Part shown: positions 35,081 through 48,989 of the stretch, piece after piece
How positions within the stretch are numbered: the stretch's first letter is position 1
Layout of the letters: each line of letters starts with the position of its first letter
Assembly (NCBI RefSeq): GCF_013391475.1
Contig: NZ_JACBAZ010000002.1
Location: 647,836 to 711,835, forward strand
Origin: Oceaniferula marina
GTDB taxonomy: Bacteria; Verrucomicrobiota; Verrucomicrobiia; Verrucomicrobiales; Akkermansiaceae
DNA: 64,000 nucleotides
Direction: 5' to 3'
The notes under the pieces: model-generated
Told to the model about the DNA's origin: nothing
Database searches by the model: none
What the model saw: only the letters and a program-made list of their open reading frames with translations
Position numbers and translations under genes: made by a program

Positions 35081-36901
35081 TCAGGCATCCTCGGGGCGGA
35101 CCATGGCGTAGAGGGTGGTTCCGGGGCCGGGTTCTTTCATCTCGTCGTTGGCGATACGCAAGCCTTTTTCTTCGGTAACGTAGAACAGGAGGATGTGTCC
35201 GTCGCCGTAGAGTTGGTTGAAGTCGTCGAAGCTGAATTTGTCGGTTAGGGTGGTTTCTTTGACCACGCCTCCTTGGTAGGCCAGGGTTTCGAGCTCCTTG
35301 AACTTGGGGCGGCCGGGGAAACAAATGCGGCCACGTTTGTGTTTGGCGGTGGCATTGCGGTGGTGGGCGCCGTCGTCGCTTGGGGCGACCTGCCAGACGT
35401 TGCGGCTGTCGAAGATGTGGATGAAATCCTGCGATGCGAGCGAGTTGACTTCGTCGTTGGGCGTGGTTGAGATCAGTTGGCCCAGACCGTTGAGCTCGAG
35501 TTCGTCCTCGACGTATTCGGAGAGGATGTTGGCGCGCATCGCCGGGATGCCCTCAAGTTTAGCGCGGGCGATGTTGTCGTAGTTCGTATCGAGCAGGAGC
35601 ACATCGTGGCCGTCATCATGCAGGGCCTTGGCTGTGAGCTGCACCCAGCGGCCGGCGCCGGCAAAGAGGATGCCACGTGGGTTTTTGGAGGCGAGCTTGA
35701 GTCGCCGGGCCAGTGGAGCTCCGAGTAGGCCGTAGATAGCCACGGTGCCAACGATGACGATAAAGACAATCGGCACCATCAACTGAGTGACTTCACCGAT
35801 GGCGGGGTTGAGTTTACCCGCAGCAATCGCATGTTCGAACTCGAGGGCAAAAATGGCGGTCACGGCTGCGGCCACGATGCCTCGTGGGGCCATGGCCGAG
35901 AGAAAGAATTGCTCTTTCAGCGTGAGCCGCTTGGAAAAGGCATTGGCAACAAAGACGGAAAAAGGGCGGACGACAATGATCAGCGCGGCCAGAAGAATCA
36001 GGCCGGGGACCAAGGCTTGACCGAGGGCATCGAGATGTACCCGACCGGAGAGCACAATAAACAGGATTGAAATAATCAGAACCCGCAGGTTCTCCTTGAA
36101 CTCCAGGATGTGTTTGACCGAGACGGATTTTTGGTTGGCGAGCGCAATGCCGAGAACGGTGCAGGTTAGCAGCCCGGATTCCGACTGGATGGCATTGGAA
36201 GCAGCAAAGGCAGTGGCGGTGACCGCGAGTAGAAAGACAGAGTGTAGGTAGTCCGGGATCAGGTGATGTTTCAGTAGAAGTTCGATGATTTTGGCGAGGA
36301 GAAAGGCCAGGATGACGCCCACCAGCAGGGTCATGCCCAGAGCGTGAAGAATTTGATCCATGGCAGCGTCGACATCACCAGCCAGTGCGGCCTGATAGAC
36401 CAACACGGCAAGGATGGCACCAATCGGGTCGACGACGATGCCTTCCCATTTGACGACATTGCCCACCTTGCGCGAGGGTTTGATATGACGCAGTAGCGGT
36501 GCGATCACGGTGGGGCCGGTGACCACCAGAATGGCCCCCAACAAAGCAGCCACCTGCCAATCATACCCCAGCAGGTAGTAAACGGCACCGTAGGTCAGGA
36601 TGAAACTGAACACCACGCCGAGCGTGCAAAGCCTGAGCACCGGGGTGCCGCTCTCTTTGAGGTCGGAAAATTTCAAGGTGAGCCCTCCCTCGAAGAGGAT
36701 GACGGCGACACAGAGGCCGACCGCCGAGAGCAGGACATCACTGCTTGCCAAGTAGCTGTCAATGGTTTGGCCAGTGAAGTGTCCAAGGCCGAATCCAAAG
36801 GCGAGCAGGAGGAGAATCGACGGCAGTTTGAATCGCCAGGCCAGCCATTGGGCGGCAATGCCCAGGGCCAGAACCAGCGTAAAATAGGTCAGAGGTGTCA
36901 T
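35081..36901 (-). CDS. Cation:proton antiporter with TrkA-N domain (NhaP/CPA type)
   Basis: Monovalent cation/H+ antiporter of 606 residues. About twelve to thirteen membrane helices cover residues 1-395, including FEGGLTLKFSDL, VVTGPTVIAPLLRHI and GIVVDPIGAILAVL, whose Asp is the typical ion-coupling residue. A TrkA-N/RCK-like NAD-binding domain follows (ILFAGAGRWVQLTAKAL, VLLLDTNYDNIARA), and a C-terminal extension may be TrkA-C-like. Such proteins exchange Na+ or K+ for H+ and are gated by nucleotide. ATG 36901 (MTPLTYFTL) is preferred over 36970, since the first helix begins there. Confidence 0.88.
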   Translation of the reverse strand: MTPLTYFTLVLALGIAAQWLAWRFKLPSILLLLAFGFGLGHFTGQTIDSYLASSDVLLSAVGLCVAVILFEGGLTLKFSDLKESGTPVLRLCTLGVVFSFILTYGAVYYLLGYDWQVAALLGAILVVTGPTVIAPLLRHIKPSRKVGNVVKWEGIVVDPIGAILAVLVYQAALAGDVDAAMDQILHALGMTLLVGVILAFLLAKIIELLLKHHLIPDYLHSVFLLAVTATAFAASNAIQSESGLLTCTVLGIALANQKSVSVKHILEFKENLRVLIISILFIVLSGRVHLDALGQALVPGLILLAALIIVVRPFSVFVANAFSKRLTLKEQFFLSAMAPRGIVAAAVTAIFALEFEHAIAAGKLNPAIGEVTQLMVPIVFIVIVGTVAIYGLLGAPLARRLKLASKNPRGILFAGAGRWVQLTAKALHDDGHDVLLLDTNYDNIARAKLEGIPAMRANILSEYVEDELELNGLGQLISTTPNDEVNSLASQDFIHIFDSRNVWQVAPSDDGAHHRNATAKHKRGRICFPGRPKFKELETLAYQGGVVKETTLTDKFSFDDFNQLYGDGHILLFYVTEEKGLRIANDEMKEPGPGTTLYAMVRPEDA

Positions 36902-37062
36902 GGTTGATACTGCGGATTCAACAATAGATCTGGCAGGCTGGCCATGGTAAAGCACATGGATTTTTGTCATCGCATGGGTGGTTTGATCGAACGGATGAAA
37001 AAGGTATCAAGTTTGTTTGGTTTTAGCTGTTTGAGAAAAGGAAAATTGATGGGGAAAAGTAA

Positions 37063-41319
<4,257 letters not shown>

Positions 41320-41339
41320 TGGGTTGAAAATGACGAGCC

Positions 41340-41999
41340 TTACAAAAAACTCGCAATCTCACGGAGTGGTTTTTTATCGATGATCGGAACCTGACAGTTT
41401 TCTGTCGGGTACCCGCACACCAATAGGAGGAATGGTTTATCGGTGTTTGGGCGGCCTAGAATTTCGTTGAGGAAGTTCATCGGGCTCGGTGTGTGGGTCA
41501 GGGTGGCAAGACCAGCCTGATGCAGGGCTGTGATCAGGATGCCGGTGGCAATACCTGTGGACTCCTTCGGGTAGTAAGTTTTCGAGGGCTCACCGTGGTG
41601 GTTGGTGGTTTTGGATTGTTGGAAGATGGCAATCAGAGCGGGGGCGGTTTCGAGGAAGGGTTTGTTGGCGTCGGTTCCCAGATGCGACAGCGCATCGAGC
41701 CATTCCTCGGGTGCCCGGCCGTTATAGAACTCACGTTCTTCGGCTTCGGCGGCTTCACGGATTTGGCGTTTGATCTCTGGATCTTGCACAACCACAAAAT
41801 GCCAAGGCTGAAGATTGGCACCATTGGGAGCGGTGCCGGCAGCAAGCAGGCATGTTTCGATGACTTCGGCGGGGATCGGCTGATCGGAAAAATCCCGGAC
41901 GGTGCGTCGGGTCCGAACCGATTGATAGAAGGCGTTGGCCGCCTTATGCATCTCAGGTTTCGTTAGGCGGGAGAATGGAAGGGCTTCGGTTTCTGACAT
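41340..41999 (-). CDS. Nitroreductase-fold flavoprotein resembling iodotyrosine deiodinase
   Basis: FMN-dependent nitroreductase-superfamily protein of 219 residues. FMN-binding [13 protein letters not shown] and [17 protein letters not shown] closely resemble the mammalian iodotyrosine deiodinase segments. The three residues that clasp halotyrosine in that family (Glu, Tyr, Lys; human 157, 161, 182 as I recall) are present here as Glu88, Tyr92 and Lys113 with identical spacing, plus the intervening Trp100. Reductive dehalogenation of iodo- or bromotyrosine is therefore a better guess than generic nitroreduction. It is convergent with the GH2 gene (20-bp gap) and has no signal peptide. Confidence 0.75.
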   Translation of the reverse strand: MSETEALPFSRLTKPEMHKAANAFYQSVRTRRTVRDFSDQPIPAEVIETCLLAAGTAPNGANLQPWHFVVVQDPEIKRQIREAAEAEEREFYNGRAPEEWLDALSHLGTDANKPFLETAPALIAIFQQSKTTNHHGEPSKTYYPKESTGIATGILITALHQAGLATLTHTPSPMNFLNEILGRPNTDKPFLLLVCGYPTENCQVPIIDKKPLREIASFL

Positions 42000-42253
42000 A
42001 TGGAAAGATTGGTTTTTGTTTGCGATTCAGGTGTTTTTTATGAGCCTCACTTTTGCAGGAACACCCACGCGGGTAGAACCCAGATCGATGCACGCCGTGA
42101 TGAGATGAGTGAGGTGCTTGGTCATGTTTGATAACATGCGGAGTGGAGGGTGGTATGGCAAGGGAGGAATGGTTCAAGTGAGCATCCAGATTGTTGATCA
42201 AAGTAGCGGGACGGGCGCCCGAGGAATCGGTTGTCGAATGCGTGGGTCCTGAA

Positions 42254-42278
42254 TGTAGGACAGGATTGTATCCTGTCG
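42254..42278 (-). repeat. PVC-type hairpin repeat
   Basis: 25-nt repeat; on the minus strand it reads CCGACAG, a GATACAATC hairpin core, then CTGTCCTAC. Paired with the copy at 42323 in the opposite orientation. Confidence 0.8.
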
Positions 42279-42322
42279 GCAACCTGAGGTGTTATTCTGT
42301 CATGGCTAATGTGAGCTTCAAG

Positions 42323-42348
42323 CCTGCAGACAGCTTGAAAAGCTGCCC
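42323..42348 (+). repeat. PVC-type hairpin repeat (variant)
   Basis: GCAGACAGCTTGAAAAGCTG followed by CCCAAC: one or two changes at the ends, with the hairpin core AGCTT/AAGCT intact. Confidence 0.75.
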
Positions 42349-42384
42349 AACTTTGGAGGGGATACAAGGACGACGGGTCGGAGC

Positions 42385-45300
42385 TTAACGAACGACCTTG
42401 ATATTGAACTTGGCGCTGTGCGAGGTTCCATCAGGAGCGGTGATCAGCACCTGAAAGGTGTTGTTTCCGAGGTTGCGGTCAGTGGCTCCGTAATTGGTGA
42501 AGAGCAAGCCATCCGGATAGATGCGCAACCAGCCGGGTCCTGCTACTTTGGTGAAAGTGAGCTTGCGGGCGGTTTCATGGTCGAGTCCGGTGATGAACCC
42601 GAGCAGTCGTTGGTTGTATCCCGAGACGCCCACCTTGGCGTCGCGCAGTTTGATTTCCCGGGTGGCAAAATCGATGGGTTTCACGTTGCTGTCGGTGGTG
42701 AAGCTCCGCACCATGGTAGCTGGCGTGATCGGAGTGGCGTGGGTGTGGCGAACCCTCCAGAAATAGCGGGTATGGTCCTTGAGTGACCCTACCTTGGTGC
42801 CATGTCTTGCTGCCCGCTTGAAGACAACATTGCGGAAAGCTGGATCGGTTGCCACTTCGACTTCGCGGGTGCGGGTGCTGTGGTTGCTCCAGGTCAAGGT
42901 GATTTGCTTGGGATGTACTTTTGCATTTTCCAATGGCAGGGTAGGAGTGGCAAATTCTTGTTTGGCAATCAGGCTGCGCTCGGATCCGCTTGTGGCGAAA
43001 TTGAAGACATGCAGATCATCGATGGCAAAGCGGTTGTTGCGCGGGGTGACCATGATGCGGTTGGAGGTGAAGTTGGCGAGATCATCAATATCCAGTTGAT
43101 GGGTTTCACTTTTTCGATCTACTTGGATGTTCAGGGTTTTACTGGCGTGGCTGTAGGTGACGGCGATAAACTGCCACTGACCGAATTTGACCTTGGGGCC
43201 GTTGTAGATTTTGGCTCCGGGGTTGCCGAGGTAGTTCCACCCCCCGGGGTGCTTCCAGACTTTCAAGGTGTCTCCGTCTAGCAGGATGGAGATGTTGCCG
43301 GTTTGGATCACATCGTGGCGACCTGCTTTCAGGATATTCTGGTGATAGCAAATGGTGTAGTCTTTGCGGTTGGCAAAGCGCTTGCTGTTGATGCGAATGC
43401 CATATTGTTCAAATTTGGCGGCAGATCCAAATTTGCCTTTGGTGATTTTTTCTTCGGTGGCTGGTTGTGTTTCGACTCCTTCCCATTTGATGGGGGAATT
43501 AAAATTTTGATAGAATACAAGTTCACGTGGGGCGACTTTGACACGTATGGTTCGTTTGGTTTCGAGCTTGTTCGATTTGATGGTTAGGGTGAAAAGGTTG
43601 TCTCCGGTCAGGAGCTTTTCGGGTGACTGGATGCGAGCTGTAAATGCCTTGTATTGTTTGGGTTCAAGTGTGATCTGTTGGGAGGATAGCTGAAGTCCGC
43701 TGTCGGCATGGAGATTGTATTTTTGAGTTTGCGGCGTGTTGTTTTGAATTTCGTATCGAATCTCGAGAAGTTTTTTTGCTCCTTGAACCAGAGACAGGTT
43801 GTATTGGAAGGCGGGTGATACCGAAAGTTCGGGCCCCCGGAGTTGGGGCATGATCACCACGGAAGGATCCCCCAGTAAGTTGATCATGAAGTTGGTGCCT
43901 CCGATGTGGTTGTCTTTGGCTTGGTCACTTCGCATCGTCCACAGGGTTTCGCCGGTGCTCATACCGAAGTGAAGTCGGCTGTAGTAGTCGTTGTGCTTAT
44001 TCCAGCGATTACCATTGCAGCCTGTGACTGAGCGGGTGCCCCCGAAGACGGCGACTCCATTTTTACGGAGTAAGGCATAACAAAGGTTATACGGGTGTTC
44101 GGGGCTGGCGACATCACAGCCGCCGAGGCAAAAGACCGCTGGGTACTTCTCGACGAGTTGTTCCGTGCCGTTGGATGACATGGCTCCGATCCCGTAGGGC
44201 GATGCGTGTTCCTGGTAGTAGATGAATCCAAATTTCCCCTGATTCTGGGTTTCGATCGATGCGTGTTGGCGGTAGTGGTCGACATCGGCTTCGAAGATCG
44301 AATCTTCGTGGTGGGCGTGGCGGAGCATGGTGGCGCCGGAATGCTGGAGGAAGTTCTGCATCATATTCTGGGTGCGGTCGAAGGTGCCTTCTCCGGCGTA
44401 GAACATGTCGCGGCGCCAGAACAGGTCGCCGGCATCGTTTTCGTAGCGAATCACGCGGCGCAGGATGTCATCGACATCCCGTGCGTTGCCGTGTTTGGCA
44501 TCGATACCGTAGAAGGGAATCCTACCGACATAGACTTCCGCTTGGCCGTCGATACCGCCTTCGCCATAATCTCCGTCATCGGCCAGGACGCCGTTGTTGT
44601 TTTTATCCCAGTTGCTGGTGAGATCAGCGTAGAAAAAATCGGTGGGAGCATATCCGTCCCACTCGTCTTTTTCCGGGTGGCGTTTGCGGAATTCTTCAAC
44701 TCCAATTTCACTGATCTCCTTCCACAAGGCTCCCCACATGGCGACCTTTTTGTAGGGGGTGTCCCCTTCAATCGGGTGAGGGTTTCCTAACATTAGAACA
44801 TAAAGTGTGTTGTATTGCTTGTGGTTTTCAACCAACCAGTTGCGGATGTTGTAAGCTGCTTTGCGCCCGGTTCCTCCACCGAAATCTTTTTCGGTGATGA
44901 CATGCATGTCAAAGCCGCGGGAGCGTTTGTGCCGAATAAAGGCATCGAGCTGGCTGAGGGATTGCTTTTTCTTTTCACTGGTAATGATCAGGTAGCCGTT
45001 GCGTCCGGATTTGATGGCATCCGGGATGCGGGTCCGGATGTCGTAATGGCCATCGGCGAGAGTGAGCATCTTTTTTAGGATGTCGGGGTGGAGTTCGTCG
45101 TAGTCCGGGGTGTAGATGGTGACAGGGTCCTGGGCGGGGTCGGGGCTGTAGTGATCGGCGTGGCTGCTGGGAACCAGGTCAACGGCGAGGATGTTGTCGA
45201 GGGTTTCTTTTTTGGCAATGATGCTGAGCTGATGGACTCCGGGTGTGAGTGTGAGCTGTGTTGAGATCACACCGTCGTGGATGGTTTCTAGATATTGAGG

Positions 45301-46608
45301 TGCTTGGAATTGGCCGTTGATCTGCCTGCTGCCGTCTTTGCTTCTGAGCATAATGGCGTAGCGTTGCTCGCTGTGGTTGTAGACGGGGAAGATCAATCGG
45401 CCACGTTGACTAACAGATTGGTAGTGTGGGATGCTGATCAAACCGGCGGCGTCGGCATGGGCCGGGGTATGGTTGCGGATCGACGAAGGTTGGAAATGAT
45501 GCTTGCTTGTATTGTAACGTTTCCATTTGTCCGGGGCGGGTTGCGACGCACCAGAGAGTTGAAGTTCGAGCTCTTTGACAAAGTAGTCGCGGTTTCGCCC
45601 TCCGCGGTGGAGGAAGACGAGGTAGCGTGGCGTAATGCTTTGCTGGCAGTCGATACCGAAGGCGTAGGGGAAGGTTTGCTCCAGGGATGAGTGCCAGTTG
45701 GTGTTGTTGTTGCGGTCGATGATGTGAGCCGGGCCTTCGCCTCCGTAATGTGTATTGAGCTTATCGGAGTTGATGAGTTGGAAACGATCACTGGCGATGA
45801 GGTGTCCTTGTTCATCCGCTAAATAGATTTCGTGGATGTGGCAATGGCCCGTCTTTTTGGGGTCGGTAGAGAAGTTGTTGAGTAAGTTGAGATGCAGGTA
45901 GCGCCCCTGGCTGGGGTCGATTGGCAAAATGGTGGCGTCGGTGAAGGAGGTCGCCTTGTGGATGTTATAGTGAGGTGAGGAAACGAGGGCTCTTTCAGAG
46001 ATGTTTTCAAGCTCTTGAGGTCTTAGACGGGGGCCCTTGTAGAGGGAGTGAGGTGCTTCGCCCTTGTGGGTGTCGCTGGCAAACACCGGGTAGTAATGAT
46101 AAGTGTTGGTTTGGGCTTGAAGGAGACTCGGCGATTTTTTTGATTGGTTAGGCTTGATGTTGGATTGTTTTGGATGGTCGGTTTCGGGGGGTGTTATGGG
46201 ATTGTCTGATGTGATGGTGTTAGGTGTGGTATTCCGGCTCTCCATCTTGTTTTCAGAGGCGGATGTTTCTGTATCGGCGGAAGGATGGGTTTGGGCTGGC
46301 TTGGCCGTGTTGTTTTGTCCTCCCTGTTGCAAGGCCAAGTAGCCTGTTCCCGCGATTGTGGCAGCGATGAGGATGAACCCTGCAACCAGCGTGCTGTTGA
46401 ACCTAGGTCGTGAGGAAGAAGGTTGGGTGGGAGCTGGAGCTGGAGATGGCGCGGGGGCTGACGGAGGCAGCTGGGTAGCATCCCTATGTTGAGGCGCATC
46501 CATGATGAACTTGGTATCGCATTGGTCACATTGGCCTTTGCGGCCAAGATATTCGTTCGGAATGGAGAAGGTGTTGCCGCAATGGGGGCAGTGGATATCA
46601 ATGGCCAT
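42385..46608 (-). CDS. Gingipain-like (C25) cysteine peptidase with N-terminal zinc ribbon and LamG domain
   Basis: Protein of 1407 residues. Residues 1-37 form an MJ0042-type zinc ribbon (Cys7, Cys10, Cys27, Cys30); a Pro-rich linker leads to one membrane helix (about 72-92), so the rest is exported. A beta-rich region follows, then a peptidase C25-like fold with YVLMLGNPHP, YVGRIPFYG, His801 in QEHASP and Cys827 (or Cys831) in FCLGGCDVASPE, spaced like the gingipain His/Cys dyad. Next come a beta-sandwich, a LamG domain (KFGQWQFIAVTYSHASK), a fibronectin III-like module and a terminal Ig-like domain. The ATG at 46608 starts exactly at the zinc ribbon. It is divergent from the triple esterase gene. 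Specificity is unknown. Confidence 0.75.
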   Translation of the reverse strand: MAIDIHCPHCGNTFSIPNEYLGRKGQCDQCDTKFIMDAPQHRDATQLPPSAPAPSPAPAPTQPSSSRPRFNSTLVAGFILIAATIAGTGYLALQQGGQNNTAKPAQTHPSADTETSASENKMESRNTTPNTITSDNPITPPETDHPKQSNIKPNQSKKSPSLLQAQTNTYHYYPVFASDTHKGEAPHSLYKGPRLRPQELENISERALVSSPHYNIHKATSFTDATILPIDPSQGRYLHLNLLNNFSTDPKKTGHCHIHEIYLADEQGHLIASDRFQLINSDKLNTHYGGEGPAHIIDRNNNTNWHSSLEQTFPYAFGIDCQQSITPRYLVFLHRGGRNRDYFVKELELQLSGASQPAPDKWKRYNTSKHHFQPSSIRNHTPAHADAAGLISIPHYQSVSQRGRLIFPVYNHSEQRYAIMLRSKDGSRQINGQFQAPQYLETIHDGVISTQLTLTPGVHQLSIIAKKETLDNILAVDLVPSSHADHYSPDPAQDPVTIYTPDYDELHPDILKKMLTLADGHYDIRTRIPDAIKSGRNGYLIITSEKKKQSLSQLDAFIRHKRSRGFDMHVITEKDFGGGTGRKAAYNIRNWLVENHKQYNTLYVLMLGNPHPIEGDTPYKKVAMWGALWKEISEIGVEEFRKRHPEKDEWDGYAPTDFFYADLTSNWDKNNNGVLADDGDYGEGGIDGQAEVYVGRIPFYGIDAKHGNARDVDDILRRVIRYENDAGDLFWRRDMFYAGEGTFDRTQNMMQNFLQHSGATMLRHAHHEDSIFEADVDHYRQHASIETQNQGKFGFIYYQEHASPYGIGAMSSNGTEQLVEKYPAVFCLGGCDVASPEHPYNLCYALLRKNGVAVFGGTRSVTGCNGNRWNKHNDYYSRLHFGMSTGETLWTMRSDQAKDNHIGGTNFMINLLGDPSVVIMPQLRGPELSVSPAFQYNLSLVQGAKKLLEIRYEIQNNTPQTQKYNLHADSGLQLSSQQITLEPKQYKAFTARIQSPEKLLTGDNLFTLTIKSNKLETKRTIRVKVAPRELVFYQNFNSPIKWEGVETQPATEEKITKGKFGSAAKFEQYGIRINSKRFANRKDYTICYHQNILKAGRHDVIQTGNISILLDGDTLKVWKHPGGWNYLGNPGAKIYNGPKVKFGQWQFIAVTYSHASKTLNIQVDRKSETHQLDIDDLANFTSNRIMVTPRNNRFAIDDLHVFNFATSGSERSLIAKQEFATPTLPLENAKVHPKQITLTWSNHSTRTREVEVATDPAFRNVVFKRAARHGTKVGSLKDHTRYFWRVRHTHATPITPATMVRSFTTDSNVKPIDFATREIKLRDAKVGVSGYNQRLLGFITGLDHETARKLTFTKVAGPGWLRIYPDGLLFTNYGATDRNLGNNTFQVLITAPDGTSHSAKFNIKVVR

Positions 46609-46765
46609 GGTGGGATTTTCGCGTTGGGTGCGGAAAATAATTACTCTAAATTTGGGGTATCGGTGGCAGGAATTCGCATGTTTCTTATGGGAACAGGTTT
46701 TTTGTGATAGGATTGACCACCTCGATGCGTTCCAATGGAGCGTCGAATGAATTCGAGGGATTGAT

Positions 46766-48901
46766 ATGATGAAACAGAATAGGAGTAAAAAGTGTTGGAG
46801 CGGCATGGTGCTGTATTGCATGTTGGTGGTGACCATCTTTGCGGCACCGGTGAAAGTTGCCTGTGTTGGTGATTCGATCACCTTTGGGGCAGGTGTGGCC
46901 GCACGAGAAAAGCTCAATTACCCGCGCCAGCTCGGTTATCTGTTGGGAGCTGGGTATGAGGTGCGAAATTTTGGTCGTAGCGGAGCGACGATGCTTTCCA
47001 AGGGGAATTTACCGTATATGAAACAAGTGCAGTACCGGAAGTCTTTGGAATTTCAGCCGGATATTGTGATTCTGAAGTTGGGAACCAACGACAGCAAACC
47101 GCAGAATTGGAAGCACAAGGGGGAGTTTGCCGCGGATGCCATGGCCTTGGTGAAAACCTATCAGGCTCTTCCCTCAAAGCCCCGGGTGATTTTGTGCAAG
47201 CCGGTGGTGGTTGCCAAAGATCGCTGGGGAATCACGGAGAAGGTGGTGAAGCGGGAAGTGTCCTCGGCCATTGCCAAGGTGGCACAGGATTTGGGCGTTG
47301 AGATGATCGACCTGCGTCCGATTTTGTTGAATCACAAGGATTGGGTTCCGGATGGGGTGCACCCCAATGCCTTTGGCGCGGAGGCCATCGCTCGGCACTT
47401 GTATCGATATTTGACAACGGCTCGCGAAACCACGCCTAAAATTTCTTATCCGAAGGCCACAAAATCGTCCTGGTTTCATGGCTTTGAGATGCTCGATTTC
47501 AAGCTCGACGGGGTGGCTTGTAAAATCGTCAAACCTCGCCGGGTGGCGAAGGGGGCTCCTTGGGTGTGGCGCGCTCGTTTCTGGGGGCACCAGCCACAGT
47601 TTGATGTCGCGATGCTCGAACTCGGATGGCATGTGGTTTATTGCGATGTCGCCAACCTGTTTGGTGCGCCTGACGCGGTGAAGCGATGGGATCGGTTCTA
47701 TCAGGAGACGCAACGGATCGGCTTGCATGCGAAGGTTGTGCTTGAAGGTATGAGCCGCGGGGGATTGATCATTCACAACTGGGCGGTGGCGAACCCGGCC
47801 AAGGTGGCTGGATTGATTGCTGACAATGCGGTGATGGATATCACCAGCTGGCCGGGAGGGCTCGGCACAGGCAAGGGGTCTGAGAAGGACTGGAATCGTT
47901 GCAAGCAGGTATATGGTTTGGCTGATGACGCAGCGGCTAGGGCCTACGACAAAAACCCGGTAGACACCGTGAAACAATTGGCAGAGGCCAAGGTGCCCCT
48001 GCTCTACTTGGTGGGCACCGCGGACAAGGTAGTCCCTGCTGATGAGAATAGTTTTTTTGCAAGGGATCAACTGGCAGGTTACCCGGGTTTACAGGTCATT
48101 GAAAAACCGGGTAAGGGGCATCATCCTCACGCTTTGGAGAACCCGGCGCCGATCGTTGATTTTGCTCTCAAGGCCCATGGACTTTACCGGAACCCCGCCG
48201 CAATGGCTTCTCCATCGGCCGAATTCCGTGGTAGTTCGGCAGGGTGGGGTGGAGGCATCTGGTGGGACCAGCACGAAAATATCAACCGTATTGCCAAAGC
48301 AAACCCGGATCTGGAGCTGATCTTTCTCGGTGATTCCATTTCTCAAAGTTGGACGGGGCCGCGCAAACGGGTGTCGGATCCAAGCGGGGGAAGAACTTTT
48401 GACAAGCAATTTGGAAAGCATTGGAAATCTGCTTCATTTGGTATTTCCGGTGACCGGACCGAACATCTGATTTTTCGGGTTCAGCATGGCAATGTTGACG
48501 GGATCAAGCCCAAGGTGGTGGTGGTGATGATCGGGGTGAACAACATCAATCATGGCCACAGCGCGACACAGATCAGTGGTGGAATCAAGCAATTGGTGGC
48601 TAGCTTGAAACAGAAACTGCCCCAGAGCCGGATTCTGTTGTTGGGGCCATTGCCAACGGCTTGGAAGTCTGACAGCCCTCAACGTCTCACCTGTGACCAG
48701 ATTCACAAGCAGATTGCTTCCTTGGGAAAAGAACCACAGGTGCGTTACCTCAATCTCAGTGAAAAGTTCCTTGAGCCTGATGGGGCACTGAAAAAATCAG
48801 CCTACCGTGGAGACGGGATCCACCTCAGTGGTGGCGGCTATGAGCTCTGGGCCTCGTTGCTTGTTCCAGAGTTGAAAGCGATGACTTCCGCGCGCGACTG
48901 A
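46766..48901 (+). CDS. Triple fusion: SGNH esterase, alpha/beta hydrolase, SGNH esterase
   Basis: Secreted protein of 711 residues with three hydrolase modules. The signal peptide ends near TIFAAPVK. Module 1 (about 28-218) is SGNH: VACVGDSITFG (Ser37), LGTNDS, DGVHPN. Module 2 (about 225-480) is an alpha/beta hydrolase: nucleophile elbow GMSRGG (Ser330), acid near GTADKVVP, His in GKGHHPH. Module 3 (about 495-705) is a second SGNH: FLGDSIS (Ser524), GVNNINHG, GDGIHLS. All three triads look intact. A GAGGG ribosome-binding site lies 7 bp before the ATG. Beside GH2, GH20 and a peptidase, it probably removes acetyl or other acyl groups from glycans. The stop codon shares a base with a solo family B repeat end. 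Confidence 0.85.
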   Translation: MMKQNRSKKCWSGMVLYCMLVVTIFAAPVKVACVGDSITFGAGVAAREKLNYPRQLGYLLGAGYEVRNFGRSGATMLSKGNLPYMKQVQYRKSLEFQPDIVILKLGTNDSKPQNWKHKGEFAADAMALVKTYQALPSKPRVILCKPVVVAKDRWGITEKVVKREVSSAIAKVAQDLGVEMIDLRPILLNHKDWVPDGVHPNAFGAEAIARHLYRYLTTARETTPKISYPKATKSSWFHGFEMLDFKLDGVACKIVKPRRVAKGAPWVWRARFWGHQPQFDVAMLELGWHVVYCDVANLFGAPDAVKRWDRFYQETQRIGLHAKVVLEGMSRGGLIIHNWAVANPAKVAGLIADNAVMDITSWPGGLGTGKGSEKDWNRCKQVYGLADDAAARAYDKNPVDTVKQLAEAKVPLLYLVGTADKVVPADENSFFARDQLAGYPGLQVIEKPGKGHHPHALENPAPIVDFALKAHGLYRNPAAMASPSAEFRGSSAGWGGGIWWDQHENINRIAKANPDLELIFLGDSISQSWTGPRKRVSDPSGGRTFDKQFGKHWKSASFGISGDRTEHLIFRVQHGNVDGIKPKVVVVMIGVNNINHGHSATQISGGIKQLVASLKQKLPQSRILLLGPLPTAWKSDSPQRLTCDQIHKQIASLGKEPQVRYLNLSEKFLEPDGALKKSAYRGDGIHLSGGGYELWASLLVPELKAMTSARD

Positions 48902-48941
48902 TACCATTTGAGTGGTTAGTTTGTCGGAATGGCGGTGTTCG
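48901..48941 (+). repeat. Solo terminal end of MITE-like family B
   Basis: 41 bp starting ATACCATTTGAGTGGTT, with one mismatch to the left end of the full element at 60558; the rest of the element is absent. Its first A is the last base of the triple esterase TGA stop. Confidence 0.8.
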
Positions 48942-48989
48942 TCGGGGGGGGCGGACGCCCCCACTTGCCTCGGATCGTGCCCCTGGTTT

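Larger units (their letters stand above)
42000..42384. other. Intergenic region with hairpin repeats, no gene seen
   Basis: 385 bp between the flavoprotein start and the peptidase stop. It holds two PVC-type hairpin repeats (42254-42278 and 42323-42348, in opposite orientation, spaced as in the array at 63668-63995) and otherwise no open frame with coding character. Confidence 0.6.
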
